A DNA stretch of 64,000 bases. Origin: Streptomyces lydicus. GTDB taxonomy: Bacteria; Actinomycetota; Actinomycetes; Streptomycetales; Streptomycetaceae. A program made the translations under genes and the position numbers. The notes beneath the pieces are model-generated. The model was not told the origin of the DNA. It searched no databases and was given only the letters and a program-made list of their open reading frames with translations. Every line of letters starts with the position of its first letter. Position 1 is the first letter of the stretch. Shown here one piece after another: positions 19,208 to 28,684 of the stretch. The stretch covers positions 6,634,001 through 6,698,000 of the forward strand of contig NZ_CP017157.1 of NCBI RefSeq assembly GCF_001729485.1, read 5' to 3'.

Positions 19208-20716
19208 ATGTCGGACACCGCCCCGACCCGTGCCACCCGCAACAGCCCTGACCGCCGACCGCTCGTCACCGCACCCGATCTGCTGTCCTCGCTGGTGCCC
19301 CTGCTCGCCGAATGGGTGCCACGCCAGCGCTGGTTCGCCGGCAAGGGCCGGCTGCTCACCGGCTTCACGCTGCTCTCGGCCACCGAGCTGCTGCCGTGCA
19401 CCGGCGACGGCACCGCTCCGGGACTGCTCCAGTTGCTCGTACGGGCGCAGCAGAGCGCCCCGCCCAGCCGCACCCCGGCCGGCGGGGACTGCTACCAGCT
19501 CCTGCTGGGGGTGCATCCGGCCCCGGCACCGCAGCTGGCACCGGCGGTGATCGGCCGTCCGGGCGGCGGTCCGCTGCGCGGCCGTACGGTCTACGACGCG
19601 CTGCTGGACAACCGGCTGTGCGGGCTGCTGCTGGAACGGCTGCGGGTACCGGGGCGGCTCGGGGGCCTGCGCTTCTGCCGCGAGGCGGACGTGGACATCC
19701 CCTCCGGGCTGCCGGCCCGGCCGATCGCCGTCGAGCAGTCCAACTCCTCGATCGTCTACGGGGATTCGTTCATCCTGAAGGTCTTCCGGCGGATCGAACC
19801 GGGCGTCAACCCGGATCTGGAGCTGCCGCGGGCCCTGGCGGACGCCAAGTGCGCGCGGGTGCCGGCGCCCGCCGCGTGGTTCGAGTCGGCGACCGCCGAC
19901 GAGAGCGGTGAGGCGACCACGCTGGGCGTGCTCCAGCCGTTCCTGGCGGGCTCGGCGGACGGCTGGCAGCTGGCGCTCAACGCGCTGGCGGTGCGCGCCG
20001 ACTTCACCGGCTCGGCGCGCGCCCTCGGGCACGCCACCGCCGAGGTGCACACCGCGCTCGCCCAGACGCTGCCGACCACCGAGCTGCGCCGCCCGCAGCT
20101 GGACGTGATCGCCGCGCAGATGCACCAGCGGCTGGAGGCCACCGCCCGTGCGGTGCCCGTCCTCCAGCCCTACCGGGCGCGGCTGCGCACCGCCTTCGAC
20201 GAGCTGGCCGCGGTGGGCCACGACGGCCGCAGCTGGGCCGCCCAGCGCATCCACGGTGATCTGCACCTGGGGCAGACCCTGCGCACCGCCGACGAGGGAC
20301 GCTGGTCGCTGATCGACTTCGAGGGCGAACCGGCCCGCCCGCTGGCCGAGCGGCGACGGCCGCAGCCGGCGGTGCGGGACGTCGCGGCGATGCTGCGCTC
20401 CTTCGACTACGCCGCGCGCAGCGGGCCGGCCGGCGGGGACCCCTGGGCGCTGGAGTGGGCGCGGCGCACCCGCGACGCCTACTGCCTGGGATACGCCGAG
20501 GCCGGCGGGCTCGACCCGCGCTCCGCGCCCGAACTGATGCGCGCCTACGAGACCGACAAGGCCGTCTACGAGGTGCTCTACGAGGCCCGGCACCGGCCCG
20601 ACTGGCTGGCCGTCCCGATGGCCGCCATCCGCCGGCTGGCGGCGGGCGGGGTACCGGCCGTGGGCGTGGACGGCTCCGGCCCGGCGCGCTCCCCCGGCTC
20701 CGACGGCCGGGGGTGA
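19208..20716 (+). CDS. mak: Maltokinase (Pep2/Mak type)
   Basis: A 502-residue kinase that phosphorylates maltose with ATP to maltose-1-phosphate, the GlgE donor. Start ATG 19208 (MSDTAPTRA) was preferred over an upstream in-frame ATG because it has the purine-rich ribosome site. The N-terminal maltokinase domain includes WVPRQRWFAGKGR; the aminoglycoside-phosphotransferase-like fold shows the catalytic loop RIHGDLHLGQTLR and the metal-binding LIDFEGEPARPL, then RDVAAMLRSFDYAA. Position between treS and glgB matches the conserved pathway order. Confidence 0.95.
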   Translation: MSDTAPTRATRNSPDRRPLVTAPDLLSSLVPLLAEWVPRQRWFAGKGRLLTGFTLLSATELLPCTGDGTAPGLLQLLVRAQQSAPPSRTPAGGDCYQLLLGVHPAPAPQLAPAVIGRPGGGPLRGRTVYDALLDNRLCGLLLERLRVPGRLGGLRFCREADVDIPSGLPARPIAVEQSNSSIVYGDSFILKVFRRIEPGVNPDLELPRALADAKCARVPAPAAWFESATADESGEATTLGVLQPFLAGSADGWQLALNALAVRADFTGSARALGHATAEVHTALAQTLPTTELRRPQLDVIAAQMHQRLEATARAVPVLQPYRARLRTAFDELAAVGHDGRSWAAQRIHGDLHLGQTLRTADEGRWSLIDFEGEPARPLAERRRPQPAVRDVAAMLRSFDYAARSGPAGGDPWALEWARRTRDAYCLGYAEAGGLDPRSAPELMRAYETDKAVYEVLYEARHRPDWLAVPMAAIRRLAAGGVPAVGVDGSGPARSPGSDGRG

Positions 20717-20791
20717 GCGGACCGGACGAGCCGCCGCAGCACCGCCACCGACCGACCGCCGCAGAGGACGCCGCCCCGAGGAGGCCCCGCC

Positions 20792-23104
20792 GTGACCGCC
20801 CGCCCCCCTTCCCGCCTCTCCCCTTCCGAGACCGCGCCACCCGCCTCCACCGGGCTGCCCCCCGCCGGCCGGGAGGCCGCCGCCACGACCCCGGGGTCCG
20901 GCGGCCGTGGGGTGCGCGCCGCCGCCCCGCTGTCCGACGAGGACCGCGGCCGGCTGCTCGGCGGTGCGCACCACGACCCGCACGGGCTGCTCGGCGCGCA
21001 CCCCGTGCGCGGCGGGCTGCTGATCCGGGTGCTGCGGCCGCACGCCCGGAGCGTGACCGTCGTCGGCAAGGGCCTGCGCGCCGGACTGGTGCCGGAGGGT
21101 GACGGGCTGTTCGCCGGGGTGCTGCCGCTGCGCACCGTCCCGGAGTACGAGCTGCTGGTCGACTACGGCGACGGCCCGGTGACCGTACGCGACCCCTACC
21201 GCTTCCTGCCCGCGCTCGGCGAGCTGGACCTGCACCTGTTCGCCGAGGGGCGGCACGAGCAGCTGTGGCAGGCGCTCGGCGCCCGGACGATGGAGCACCA
21301 GGGCGTGACCGGCACCCGCTTCACGGTGTGGGCGCCCAACGCGCGGGGTGTCCGGGTGGTCGGCGACTTCAACTACTGGGACGGCACCGCGCACCCGATG
21401 CGGTCGCTCGGCTCCTCCGGCGTCTGGGAGCTGTTCCTGCCCGGCGTCGGCGAGGGCGAGCTGTACAAGTTCGAGATCACCCGGCCGGACGGGTCGAGGA
21501 CGGTGCGCGCCGACCCGATGGCCCGGCGGACCGAGTGCCCGCCCGCCAACGCCTCGGTCGTGCACGAGTCGCACTACCGCTGGAAGGACGCCGACTGGAT
21601 GGCCCGGCGCGGTGAGCGGCCGGTGCACGAGGCGCCGTTCTCGGTGTACGAGGTGCACCTGGCGTCCTGGCGCCCCGGCCTCACCTACCGCCAGCTCGCC
21701 GCCCAGCTCCCGGCCTACGTCAAGGACCTCGGCTTCACCCACGTCGAGTTCATGCCGGTCGCGGAGCACCCCTTCGGCGGCTCGTGGGGCTATCAGGTGA
21801 CCGGTTTCTACGCGCCCACCGCCAGGATGGGCACGCCGGACGACTTCAAGTTCCTGATCGACGCGCTGCACCGGGCCGGTATCGGGGTGTTGATGGACTG
21901 GGTGCCGGCGCACTTCCCGCGCGACGACTGGGCGCTGGCGGAGTTCGACGGCCGCCCGCTGTACGAGCCGCAGGACCCGGCACGGGCCGCGCACCCGGAC
22001 TGGGGAACCCTGGAGTTCGACTACGGCCGCACCGAGGTCCGCAACTTCCTGGTCGCCAACGCGGTGTACTGGTGCGAGGAGTTCCACATCGACGGGCTGC
22101 GGGTGGACGCCGTCGCCTCGATGCTCTATCTGGACTACTCGCGCGAGGACGGCGGCTGGACGCCGAACGTGCACGGCGGCCGGGAGAACCTCGACGCGGT
22201 GGCGTTCCTGCAGGAGATGAACGCGACGGTCTACCGGCGCTGTCCCGGGGTGGTGACCATCGCCGAGGAGTCCACGGCCTGGGACGGCGTCACCCGCGCC
22301 ACGCACCACGTCGGGCCGGGCGGCTTCGGCGGGCTGGGCTTCGGGCTGAAGTGGAACATGGGCTGGATGCACGACTCGCTCGGCTACGTCTCCAAGGAGC
22401 CGGTGCACCGCAAGTACCACCACGGCGAGATGACCTTCTCGATGATCTACGCCTACTCCGAGAACTACGTGCTGCCGATCTCCCACGACGAGGTGGTGCA
22501 CGGCAAGGGCGCGCTGGTGTCGAAGATGCCGGGCGACTGGTGGCAGCAGCGCGCCAACCACCGGGCCTACCTCGGCTTCATGTGGGCCCACCCGGGCAAG
22601 CAACTCCTCTTCATGGGGCAGGAGTTCGCCCAGGGCGCGGAGTGGGCGGAGAGCCACGGCCCGGACTGGTGGCTGCTGGACCCGTCCTACGACGCGGAGC
22701 CGGACCACCGCGGCGTACGGGATCTCGTCCGCGACCTCAACCGCCGCTACCTCGCCATTCCGGCCCTGTGGGAGCGCGACACCGACCCGGCCGGGTTCCG
22801 CTGGGTCGACGGCGACGCGAGCGAGGACAACGTCTTCTCCTTCCTGCGCTTCGCGGCCGACGGCTCCCCGCTGCTCTCGGTCACCAACTTCTCCCCGGTG
22901 GTACGCCACGCCTACCGGATCGGCGTGCCCGACGACGTCGCCGCCTGGCGGGAGGTCCTCAACACCGACGAGCCGCGCTACGGCGGCGGGGGCGTCGCCA
23001 ACCCCGACCTCCTCAAGGCCGAGGCCACCCCGTGGAACGGGCGTACCGCCTCGCTCACCGCCGTCCTCCCGCCGCTGGCCACGCTCTGGCTCCGGCCCGC
23101 CTGA
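20792..23104 (+). CDS. glgB: 1,4-alpha-glucan branching enzyme
   Basis: A 770-residue GH13_9 branching enzyme that introduces alpha-1,6 branches into the glucan made by GlgE. GTG start with GAGGAGG upstream. After a Pro/Ala-rich N-terminal extension of about 50 residues come an N1 domain ([13 protein letters not shown]), a CBM48 module ([25 protein letters not shown]), and the catalytic barrel with [17 protein letters not shown] (nucleophile Asp), TIAEESTAW (acid/base Glu) and [13 protein letters not shown]. Full length and apparently intact. It closes the GlgE set and converges on the dctA-like gene. Confidence 0.96.
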   Translation: MTARPPSRLSPSETAPPASTGLPPAGREAAATTPGSGGRGVRAAAPLSDEDRGRLLGGAHHDPHGLLGAHPVRGGLLIRVLRPHARSVTVVGKGLRAGLVPEGDGLFAGVLPLRTVPEYELLVDYGDGPVTVRDPYRFLPALGELDLHLFAEGRHEQLWQALGARTMEHQGVTGTRFTVWAPNARGVRVVGDFNYWDGTAHPMRSLGSSGVWELFLPGVGEGELYKFEITRPDGSRTVRADPMARRTECPPANASVVHESHYRWKDADWMARRGERPVHEAPFSVYEVHLASWRPGLTYRQLAAQLPAYVKDLGFTHVEFMPVAEHPFGGSWGYQVTGFYAPTARMGTPDDFKFLIDALHRAGIGVLMDWVPAHFPRDDWALAEFDGRPLYEPQDPARAAHPDWGTLEFDYGRTEVRNFLVANAVYWCEEFHIDGLRVDAVASMLYLDYSREDGGWTPNVHGGRENLDAVAFLQEMNATVYRRCPGVVTIAEESTAWDGVTRATHHVGPGGFGGLGFGLKWNMGWMHDSLGYVSKEPVHRKYHHGEMTFSMIYAYSENYVLPISHDEVVHGKGALVSKMPGDWWQQRANHRAYLGFMWAHPGKQLLFMGQEFAQGAEWAESHGPDWWLLDPSYDAEPDHRGVRDLVRDLNRRYLAIPALWERDTDPAGFRWVDGDASEDNVFSFLRFAADGSPLLSVTNFSPVVRHAYRIGVPDDVAAWREVLNTDEPRYGGGGVANPDLLKAEATPWNGRTASLTAVLPPLATLWLRPA

Positions 23105-23142
23105 CCCCCGCGCGGCACGGACCCGGCGGCCGGACATGCCGA

Positions 23143-23173
23143 AGGGGCGGGTGCCCGGTGGGCGCCCGCCCCT
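23143..23173. terminator. Bidirectional hairpin between glgB and dctA
   Basis: 14-nt arms (23143-23156 and 23160-23173) pair with one G-U around GGT, between two convergent genes. Likely terminator for both. Confidence 0.7.
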
Positions 23174-23198
23174 CCTCCCCTCCTCGCACGGCCCGGTT

Positions 23199-24629
23199 TC
23201 AGGCCCGGGCGGATTCCTTCGGCGCCCCGCCGTCGCGCGGTGCGGCGACCGCGCCGGCCACCGGTTCGTCCGCCGCGGCACCGTGCGCGGCACCGTGCGC
23301 GTCGACGGACAGCGTCTTCTCGTCGAACGGGATCCGGCCGGCGAGCACCTCGGCGGCCCGGGACGTGTCGATCTCCTTGGTCCAGGTGCCGATCAGGACG
23401 GTGGCCACCGCGTTGCCGGCGAAGTTGGTCAGGGCGCGCGCCTCGCTCATGAAGCGGTCGATGCCGACGATCAGGCCGACGCCGTCGACCAGTTCGGGGC
23501 GGTGCGACTGCAGACCGCCGGCGAGCGTGGCCAGGCCGGCGCCGGTGACGCCCGCCGCGCCCTTCGACGCGATGACCATGAAGACCAGCAGCGAGATCTG
23601 CTGACCGAGGGGCAGCGGCTTGCCCATCGCCTCGGCCACGAACAGCGAGGACATCGTCAGGTAGATGGCGGTGCCGTCGAGGTTGAAGCTGTAGCCGGTC
23701 GGCACGGTGATGCCGACCACCGGCTTGCTGACGCCGAGGTGCTCCATCTTCGCGATGAGCCGGGGCAGCGCAGACTCCGAGGAGGACGTGGAGAGGATCA
23801 GCAGGAACTCCCGGCCGAGGTACTTCAGCAGCTGGAAGATGTTGACCCCGGCGACCAGCCGGAGCAGCGTGCCGAGCACCACGATCACGAACAGCAGACA
23901 GGTGGTGTAGAAGCCGACCATGATGATCGCCAGCGACTTCAGCGCGTCCAGGCCGGTCTCGCCGACCACCGCCGCGATCGCGCCGAAGGCACCCACCGGC
24001 GCCACCCACATGATCATGGCCAGCACCCGGAAGACCAGCTTCTGGAGGTGCCCGACGCCGCGCAGCACCGGCTCGCCCGCCGAGCCCAGCGCCTGCAGGC
24101 CGAAGCCGACCAGCAGCGCCACCAGCAGCGTCTGCAGCACCTCACCCTGGGTGAAGGCGGAGACCAGGGTGGTGGGGATCATGCCGAGCAGGAACTCGGA
24201 CAGCGACTCGCCGCCGCCCGACGTCTGCGCCTGCCCCGCGTGCCGCACGCTCTCGGTCAGGTGGAGACCGGAACCGGGGTCCAGCAGGTTGCCGACGACC
24301 AGGCCGATGGCCAGCGCCACGGTGGACATCACCATGAAGTAGCCGAGGGCCAGTCCGCCCACCGCGCCGACCTTGGCGGCCTTACGGACCGAGCCGACGC
24401 CCAGCACGATGGTGCAGAAGATGACGGGCGAGATCATCATCTTGATCAGGTTCACGAACCCGGTGCCGAGCGGCTTGAGCTCGACGGCCACCCCAGGGGC
24501 CGCGAAGCCCACGATGATGCCGAGCAGCACCGCCACGATGACGGCGATGTAGAGGAAATGGGTCCGGTCCCGCTTCCGGGGCGCGCTCTCCTCAGGGATG
24601 CCCTCACGCGGCGTTGTCTGTGCAGCCAC
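23199..24629 (-). CDS. dctA: DctA-like dicarboxylate/proton (sodium) symporter
   Basis: A 476-residue DAACS-family carrier importing C4-dicarboxylates (succinate, fumarate, malate) across the cell membrane. GTG at 24629 with GAGGAGG upstream. About eight membrane helices plus hairpin loops; hallmark motifs STSSSESALP (serine-rich hairpin), VPTGYSFNLDGTAIYLTM and the final helix with FAGNAVATVLIG. The last 45 residues are an Ala/Asp-rich tail (VDAHGAAHGAAADEP). Divergent from the CitA/DcuS-type system at 24774-27239, which probably controls it. A citrate or glutamate substrate cannot be excluded. Confidence 0.9.
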   Translation of the reverse strand: MAAQTTPREGIPEESAPRKRDRTHFLYIAVIVAVLLGIIVGFAAPGVAVELKPLGTGFVNLIKMMISPVIFCTIVLGVGSVRKAAKVGAVGGLALGYFMVMSTVALAIGLVVGNLLDPGSGLHLTESVRHAGQAQTSGGGESLSEFLLGMIPTTLVSAFTQGEVLQTLLVALLVGFGLQALGSAGEPVLRGVGHLQKLVFRVLAMIMWVAPVGAFGAIAAVVGETGLDALKSLAIIMVGFYTTCLLFVIVVLGTLLRLVAGVNIFQLLKYLGREFLLILSTSSSESALPRLIAKMEHLGVSKPVVGITVPTGYSFNLDGTAIYLTMSSLFVAEAMGKPLPLGQQISLLVFMVIASKGAAGVTGAGLATLAGGLQSHRPELVDGVGLIVGIDRFMSEARALTNFAGNAVATVLIGTWTKEIDTSRAAEVLAGRIPFDEKTLSVDAHGAAHGAAADEPVAGAVAAPRDGGAPKESARA

Positions 24630-24741
24630 GGCTGCCCTCCTCGGGTCTACGGTTGTGCGCTGATCTGCGGCTCTGCCACACAACAAGTCCCGGCGACTAT
24701 GCACGCCGCTGTGGCGCTGGTCACCCTTGCGTACATTTCGT

Positions 24742-24755
24742 TCACGTAAAAGTGA
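24742..24755. promoter_or_regulatory. Possible operator TCAC-N6-GTGA
   Basis: Inverted repeat TCAC-GTAAAA-GTGA inside the 144-bp divergent region between dctA and the sensor kinase, 18 bp before the kinase start. A candidate site for the CitB/DcuR-type regulator encoded downstream; short arms, so weak evidence. Confidence 0.3.
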
Positions 24756-24773
24756 CCGGGCAGACTGTTCTGT

Positions 24774-26438
24774 ATGCGACTCCCCCGCCCCCGCCGGCCT
24801 CGGTGGCCCGGCCGGCTGCGCGGCCCGCGCAGCCTCGCCGGCCAGCTCTTCGCCATGCAGGTGGTGCTGGTGGCGGCGGTCGTCGTGGGCTGCGCGGTCT
24901 TCGCGTACCTCAGCGCCGGCCGGCAGGCGGCGGAGACCGCCACCCGGCAGGCGACGGCGGTGGCCACCGCCGTCGCCGACTCCCCCGCCGTCGTCGCGGC
25001 GGTCCGCGGCAAGGACCCCACGGCCGTGCTCCAGCCGTACGCCGAGCGGCTGCGCCACGACGCGCACGTCGATTTCGTGGTGGTGATGACGCCGGGCGGG
25101 ATCCGCTGGACGCACCCGGAGCCGTCCGCGATCGGCAGGAAGTACCTCGGGCACATCGGCCCCGCGCTGCACGGCAAGGTCTTCCCGGAGACCCACATGG
25201 GGGTGCTCGGCCCGTCCGTGCGCGTCGTCGCCCCGGTCCACGACCCGCGGCAGGGCGGCCGGATCACCGCGCTGGTCAGCGCCGGGATCACCATCGAGAC
25301 CATCAGCGAGCAGCTGCGTGACCAGGTCCTGGCACTGGTCGGGGTGGCCGCGGCGGCGCTGGTGCTCGGCGGGGCGGGCACCTACGTCGTCAACGCCCGG
25401 CTGCGGCGGCACACCCACGGGATGAACGCCCGGGAACTCAGCCGGATGCACGACTACCACCAGGCCGCGCTGCACGCCGTACGCGAGGGACTGCTGATGC
25501 TGGACGGGGAGCGCAGGGTGGCCCTGATCAACGACGGCGGGCGGGAGCTGCTGGGGCTGTCCGGCGACGCGGTGGGCCTGCGGGTCACCGAGCTGGGGCT
25601 GCCGGAGGCGCTCACCGAGGCGCTGCTGGCGGCCGGCCCGCGCGTCGACGAACTGCATCTGACCGGCGAGCGGGTGCTGGTCGTCAACTCCGCCCCGGTC
25701 TCCGGCGGCGAGCGGCGCGGCAGCGTGGTCACCCTCCGCGACCACACCGAACTCCAGGCGCTGTCGGGCGAGTTGGACTCGGTGCGGGGGTTCGCCGAGG
25801 CGCTGCGCTCGCAGGCGCACGAGGCCGCCAACCGGCTGCACGCGGTCGTCTCGCTGATCGAGCTGGGGCGGGCCGAGGAGGCCGTGGAGTTCGCCACCGC
25901 CGAGCTGGAGCTGGCGCAGGCGCTGACCGACCAGGTCGTCGGCGCGGTCGCCGAGCCGGTGCTCGCGGCGCTGCTGCTGGGCAAGGCCGCCCAGGCCAAC
26001 GAACGCGGCGTCGAGCTGGTCCTGACGCCCGACAGCCGGATCGATGACGGGCTGCTGCCGCCCGGGCTGCCGGCCCGCGACCTGGTGACGGTGCTGGGCA
26101 ATCTGCTCGACAACGCCATCGAGGCCGCGGCCCCCGGCCCGGGGCACCTCCCCCCGGAGCCGCCCCGGGTGCGGGTCACCGCGCGGGCGGCCGGCGGCGA
26201 GCTGCTGCTGCGGGTGGCGGACAACGGCCCGGGGGTGGCCGCGGACGCCGCCGAGGAGATCTTCCGGCGCGGCTGGACCACCAAGCAGTCCACCACCGGC
26301 CACGGCCACGGGCTGGGCCTGGCCCTCGTCCAGCAGGCCGTACGGCGCAACGGCGGCACCGTCGCGCTGGACCCGGCACCGGAGGGCGGCGCGTGTTTCA
26401 CGGTACGGCTGCCGCTGCGGAGCGAGGCTGCGGCATGA
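24774..26438 (+). CDS. CitA/DcuS-type sensor histidine kinase
   Basis: A 554-residue kinase: N-terminal membrane helix (LFAMQVVLVAAVVVGCAVFAYL), extracytoplasmic sensor of sCache/PDC type (about 50-185, VDFVVVMTPGGIRWTHPEPSAIGRKYLGHIG), second helix (LALVGVAAAALVLGGAGTYV), PAS domain (ALHAVREGLLMLDGERRVALIND), His region LRSQAHEAANRLHAVVSLIELG and an HATPase domain (LGNLLDNAIEAA; VADNGPGV; HGLGLALVQQAV). Characterised relatives sense citrate or C4-dicarboxylates. Divergence from the dctA-like gene supports a dicarboxylate signal. A 26-bp direct repeat begins at the end of this gene. Confidence 0.92.
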   Translation: MRLPRPRRPRWPGRLRGPRSLAGQLFAMQVVLVAAVVVGCAVFAYLSAGRQAAETATRQATAVATAVADSPAVVAAVRGKDPTAVLQPYAERLRHDAHVDFVVVMTPGGIRWTHPEPSAIGRKYLGHIGPALHGKVFPETHMGVLGPSVRVVAPVHDPRQGGRITALVSAGITIETISEQLRDQVLALVGVAAAALVLGGAGTYVVNARLRRHTHGMNARELSRMHDYHQAALHAVREGLLMLDGERRVALINDGGRELLGLSGDAVGLRVTELGLPEALTEALLAAGPRVDELHLTGERVLVVNSAPVSGGERRGSVVTLRDHTELQALSGELDSVRGFAEALRSQAHEAANRLHAVVSLIELGRAEEAVEFATAELELAQALTDQVVGAVAEPVLAALLLGKAAQANERGVELVLTPDSRIDDGLLPPGLPARDLVTVLGNLLDNAIEAAAPGPGHLPPEPPRVRVTARAAGGELLLRVADNGPGVAADAAEEIFRRGWTTKQSTTGHGHGLGLALVQQAVRRNGGTVALDPAPEGGACFTVRLPLRSEAAA

Positions 26439-26520
26439 GAGAGCGGAGCGAGCGAATCATGGAAAGGTGCGAGCCGAGCGAATGCGAGGCCGAGCGGAGC
26501 GAGGCTTCGGCATGAGAGAG
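26418..26520. repeat. 26-bp direct repeat with GAGCGA-rich spacer
   Basis: A 26-nt sequence at 26418-26443, spanning the kinase stop codon, recurs at 26495-26520 with one mismatch. The spacer is rich in short GAGCGA/CGAGCG units. It separates the kinase gene from its regulator, which in related systems usually overlap. Such GAGCGAGCG-type sequences occur between genes in many actinomycetes; no coding role is visible. Confidence 0.75.
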
Positions 26521-26558
26521 TCCCGCCCTGAGTGCCCGGCCGCGAGAGGAGGTGCCCG

Positions 26559-27239
26559 GTGAGCACCTCCGGTATCCGGGTCCTGGTCGTCGAGGACGAC
26601 CCGGTGGCCGCCGCCGCGCACGCCCTGTACGTGGGGCGGGTGCCCGGCTTCAGCGTGTCCGGCACCGTGCACTCCATGACCGACGCCCGCCGCCACCTCG
26701 ACCAGCACCCCGTCGACCTGCTGCTGCTCGACCTCTACCTGCCCGACGGGCACGGCCTGCAGCTGGTGCGCACCCTGCGCGCGGCCGGCCACACCGCCGA
26801 CATCATCGCGGTCACCTCGGCCCGCGACCTGACGATGGTGCGCGAGGGCGTCTCGCTCGGGGTGGTGCAGTACGTGCTGAAGCCGTTCACCTTCGCCACG
26901 CTGCGCGACCGGCTCACCCGGTACGCCGAGTTCCGCGCCACCACCGGGGAGGCCAGCGGGCAGGACGAGGTGGACCGGGCGATCGCCGCGCTGCGCGCAC
27001 CGCGTCCGGCCGCGCTGCCCAAAGGGCTGACCGCGGCGACCCTGCGGGCGGTGACCGATGTGCTGCGGGCCGCCGGGCACGGGCTGACCGCGACCGAGGC
27101 CGCCGCCGACGTGGGCATCTCCCGGATCACCGCCCGCCGCTATCTCGAACACCTCGTGGAGAGCGGCCGGGCCGCCCGGGCCCCGCAGTACGGCCAGGTC
27201 GGCCGGCCCGAACTGCGCTACCGGTGGTCGGGCCATTGA
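26559..27239 (+). CDS. CitB/DcuR-type response regulator
   Basis: A 226-residue regulator from GTG 26559 (ribosome site GAGGAGG at 26546-26552). Receiver domain with VVEDDP pocket, phospho-acceptor Asp in LLLLDLYLPDG and Lys in YVLKPF. The C-terminal half has a winged-helix reading LTATEAAADVGISRITARRYLEHL, the arrangement of CitB/CitT/DcuR regulators. Cognate to the kinase just upstream; the likely target is the divergent dctA-like promoter. Confidence 0.93.
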   Translation: MSTSGIRVLVVEDDPVAAAAHALYVGRVPGFSVSGTVHSMTDARRHLDQHPVDLLLLDLYLPDGHGLQLVRTLRAAGHTADIIAVTSARDLTMVREGVSLGVVQYVLKPFTFATLRDRLTRYAEFRATTGEASGQDEVDRAIAALRAPRPAALPKGLTAATLRAVTDVLRAAGHGLTATEAAADVGISRITARRYLEHLVESGRAARAPQYGQVGRPELRYRWSGH

Positions 27240-27319
27240 CCCGGTGTGATCGGTGACTTACTTTCAGCGGACAGTACGCCGTGGCTAGTTGACCGTGGTA
27301 AGTCGCTGGAGGTCGTGCC

Positions 27320-28684
27320 GTGCGCCCCACCGCTCCGCTGATCCTGCTCGCCGTCGCCGTCGTGGCGGCCGGTACGCTCACCGCCTGCGGCAGCGGGTCC
27401 GGCGACGACCGGAACACCGTCAAGGTCGCCTTCATCAAGGACACCAACGCCAAGGTCACCGTCCGGGACGACTACATCCGGCTGGTGGCCAGGGAGTTCG
27501 AGAAGGACAACCCCGGCAAGAAGGTCCGGCTGATCCCGATCCAGGCGTCGGAGAACGACTACTACACCAAGATCCAGCAGATGATGCGCTCCCCCAGGAC
27601 GGCGCCGGACCTGGTCTACGAGGACACCTTCCTGGTCAACTCCGACATCAAGGCCGGGCTGTTGCGGCCGCTGGACGCGCACGTGAACGCCTGGGACGAC
27701 TGGCGGCAGTTCGAACCGGCCGCGAAGGCCGCGGCCCGCGGGCAGGACGGGAAGACGTACGGCGTCCCGGACGGGACGGACACCCGCGGGCTGTGGTTCA
27801 ACAAGAAGATCTTCCGGAAGGCCGGGCTGCCCGCGACATGGCGGCCGAAGACCTGGGACGAGGTGCTGGACGCGGCCCGGACCGTCAAGCGCAGGGTGCC
27901 CGGCGTCATCCCGCTGAACGTCTTCACCGGCAAGGGCGCGGGCGAGGCCGCCGTCATGCAGGGCTTCGAGATGCTGCTGTACGGCACCGGCGAGAACCAG
28001 CTCTACGACCCGGCGAGCAGGAAGTGGGTCACCGGCACCAAGGGCTTCAAGGACAGCCTGGGCTTCCTCGACACGGTCTACAAGGAGAAGCTCGGGCCCG
28101 ACGTCTCCGACGCGCTCAGCCCCAACATCCAGACCAATGTGGCCGCCGAGCTGCTCCCCGAGGAGAAGCTCGCGATCGACCTCGACGGCTCCTGGCTCGG
28201 TCAGCAGTGGCAGAAGACGGGCGGCGGCAACCCCTGGCCCGCCTGGTCGACGACGCTCGGCCAGACCCCGTTCCCGACCCAGCACGGCCGGCCACCGGGC
28301 CGGGTCAGCCTGGCCGGCGGCTGGACGTGGTCGGTGCCGCAGGAGTCCCAACAGCCCGACCTGGCATGGAAGTTGATCCAGACCTTCCAGTCGAGGAAGA
28401 ACGCCCTGGAGTGGTGCGTACGGGGCGCGCAGATAGCCGTCCGCAAGGACGTGGCGGCCGATCCGCGCTATCTGAGGTCCGTCCCCGGCATCGGCTTCTT
28501 CACCTCACTGGTCAAGATCAGCCAGTACCGTCCCGCGCTGCCGGAGTACCCGAAGGTCGCCGCGGCGATCGGGGAGGCGATGGAGGCGGTCACCGCCGGC
28601 GACGCCTCCCCGGAGAAGGCGGCCAAGGACTACGACGCGGCGCTGGCGACCGCCGTGGACGGCAGGACGGTCGCCAAGCCATGA
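27320..28684 (+). CDS. Sugar ABC transporter substrate-binding lipoprotein
   Basis: A 454-residue extracellular solute-binding protein of the carbohydrate-uptake CUT1 type. N-terminal lipoprotein signal with lipobox LTAC (Cys23), so anchored outside the membrane. Family-1 binding fold: VKVAFIKDTNAKVT, MMRSPRTAPDLVYEDTFL, GLWFNKKIFRKAGLP, WDEVLDAARTVK. GTG start with GGAGG upstream. Its stop overlaps the next permease start (ATGA). The substrate is probably an oligosaccharide, not identifiable here. Confidence 0.93.
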   Translation: MRPTAPLILLAVAVVAAGTLTACGSGSGDDRNTVKVAFIKDTNAKVTVRDDYIRLVAREFEKDNPGKKVRLIPIQASENDYYTKIQQMMRSPRTAPDLVYEDTFLVNSDIKAGLLRPLDAHVNAWDDWRQFEPAAKAAARGQDGKTYGVPDGTDTRGLWFNKKIFRKAGLPATWRPKTWDEVLDAARTVKRRVPGVIPLNVFTGKGAGEAAVMQGFEMLLYGTGENQLYDPASRKWVTGTKGFKDSLGFLDTVYKEKLGPDVSDALSPNIQTNVAAELLPEEKLAIDLDGSWLGQQWQKTGGGNPWPAWSTTLGQTPFPTQHGRPPGRVSLAGGWTWSVPQESQQPDLAWKLIQTFQSRKNALEWCVRGAQIAVRKDVAADPRYLRSVPGIGFFTSLVKISQYRPALPEYPKVAAAIGEAMEAVTAGDASPEKAAKDYDAALATAVDGRTVAKP

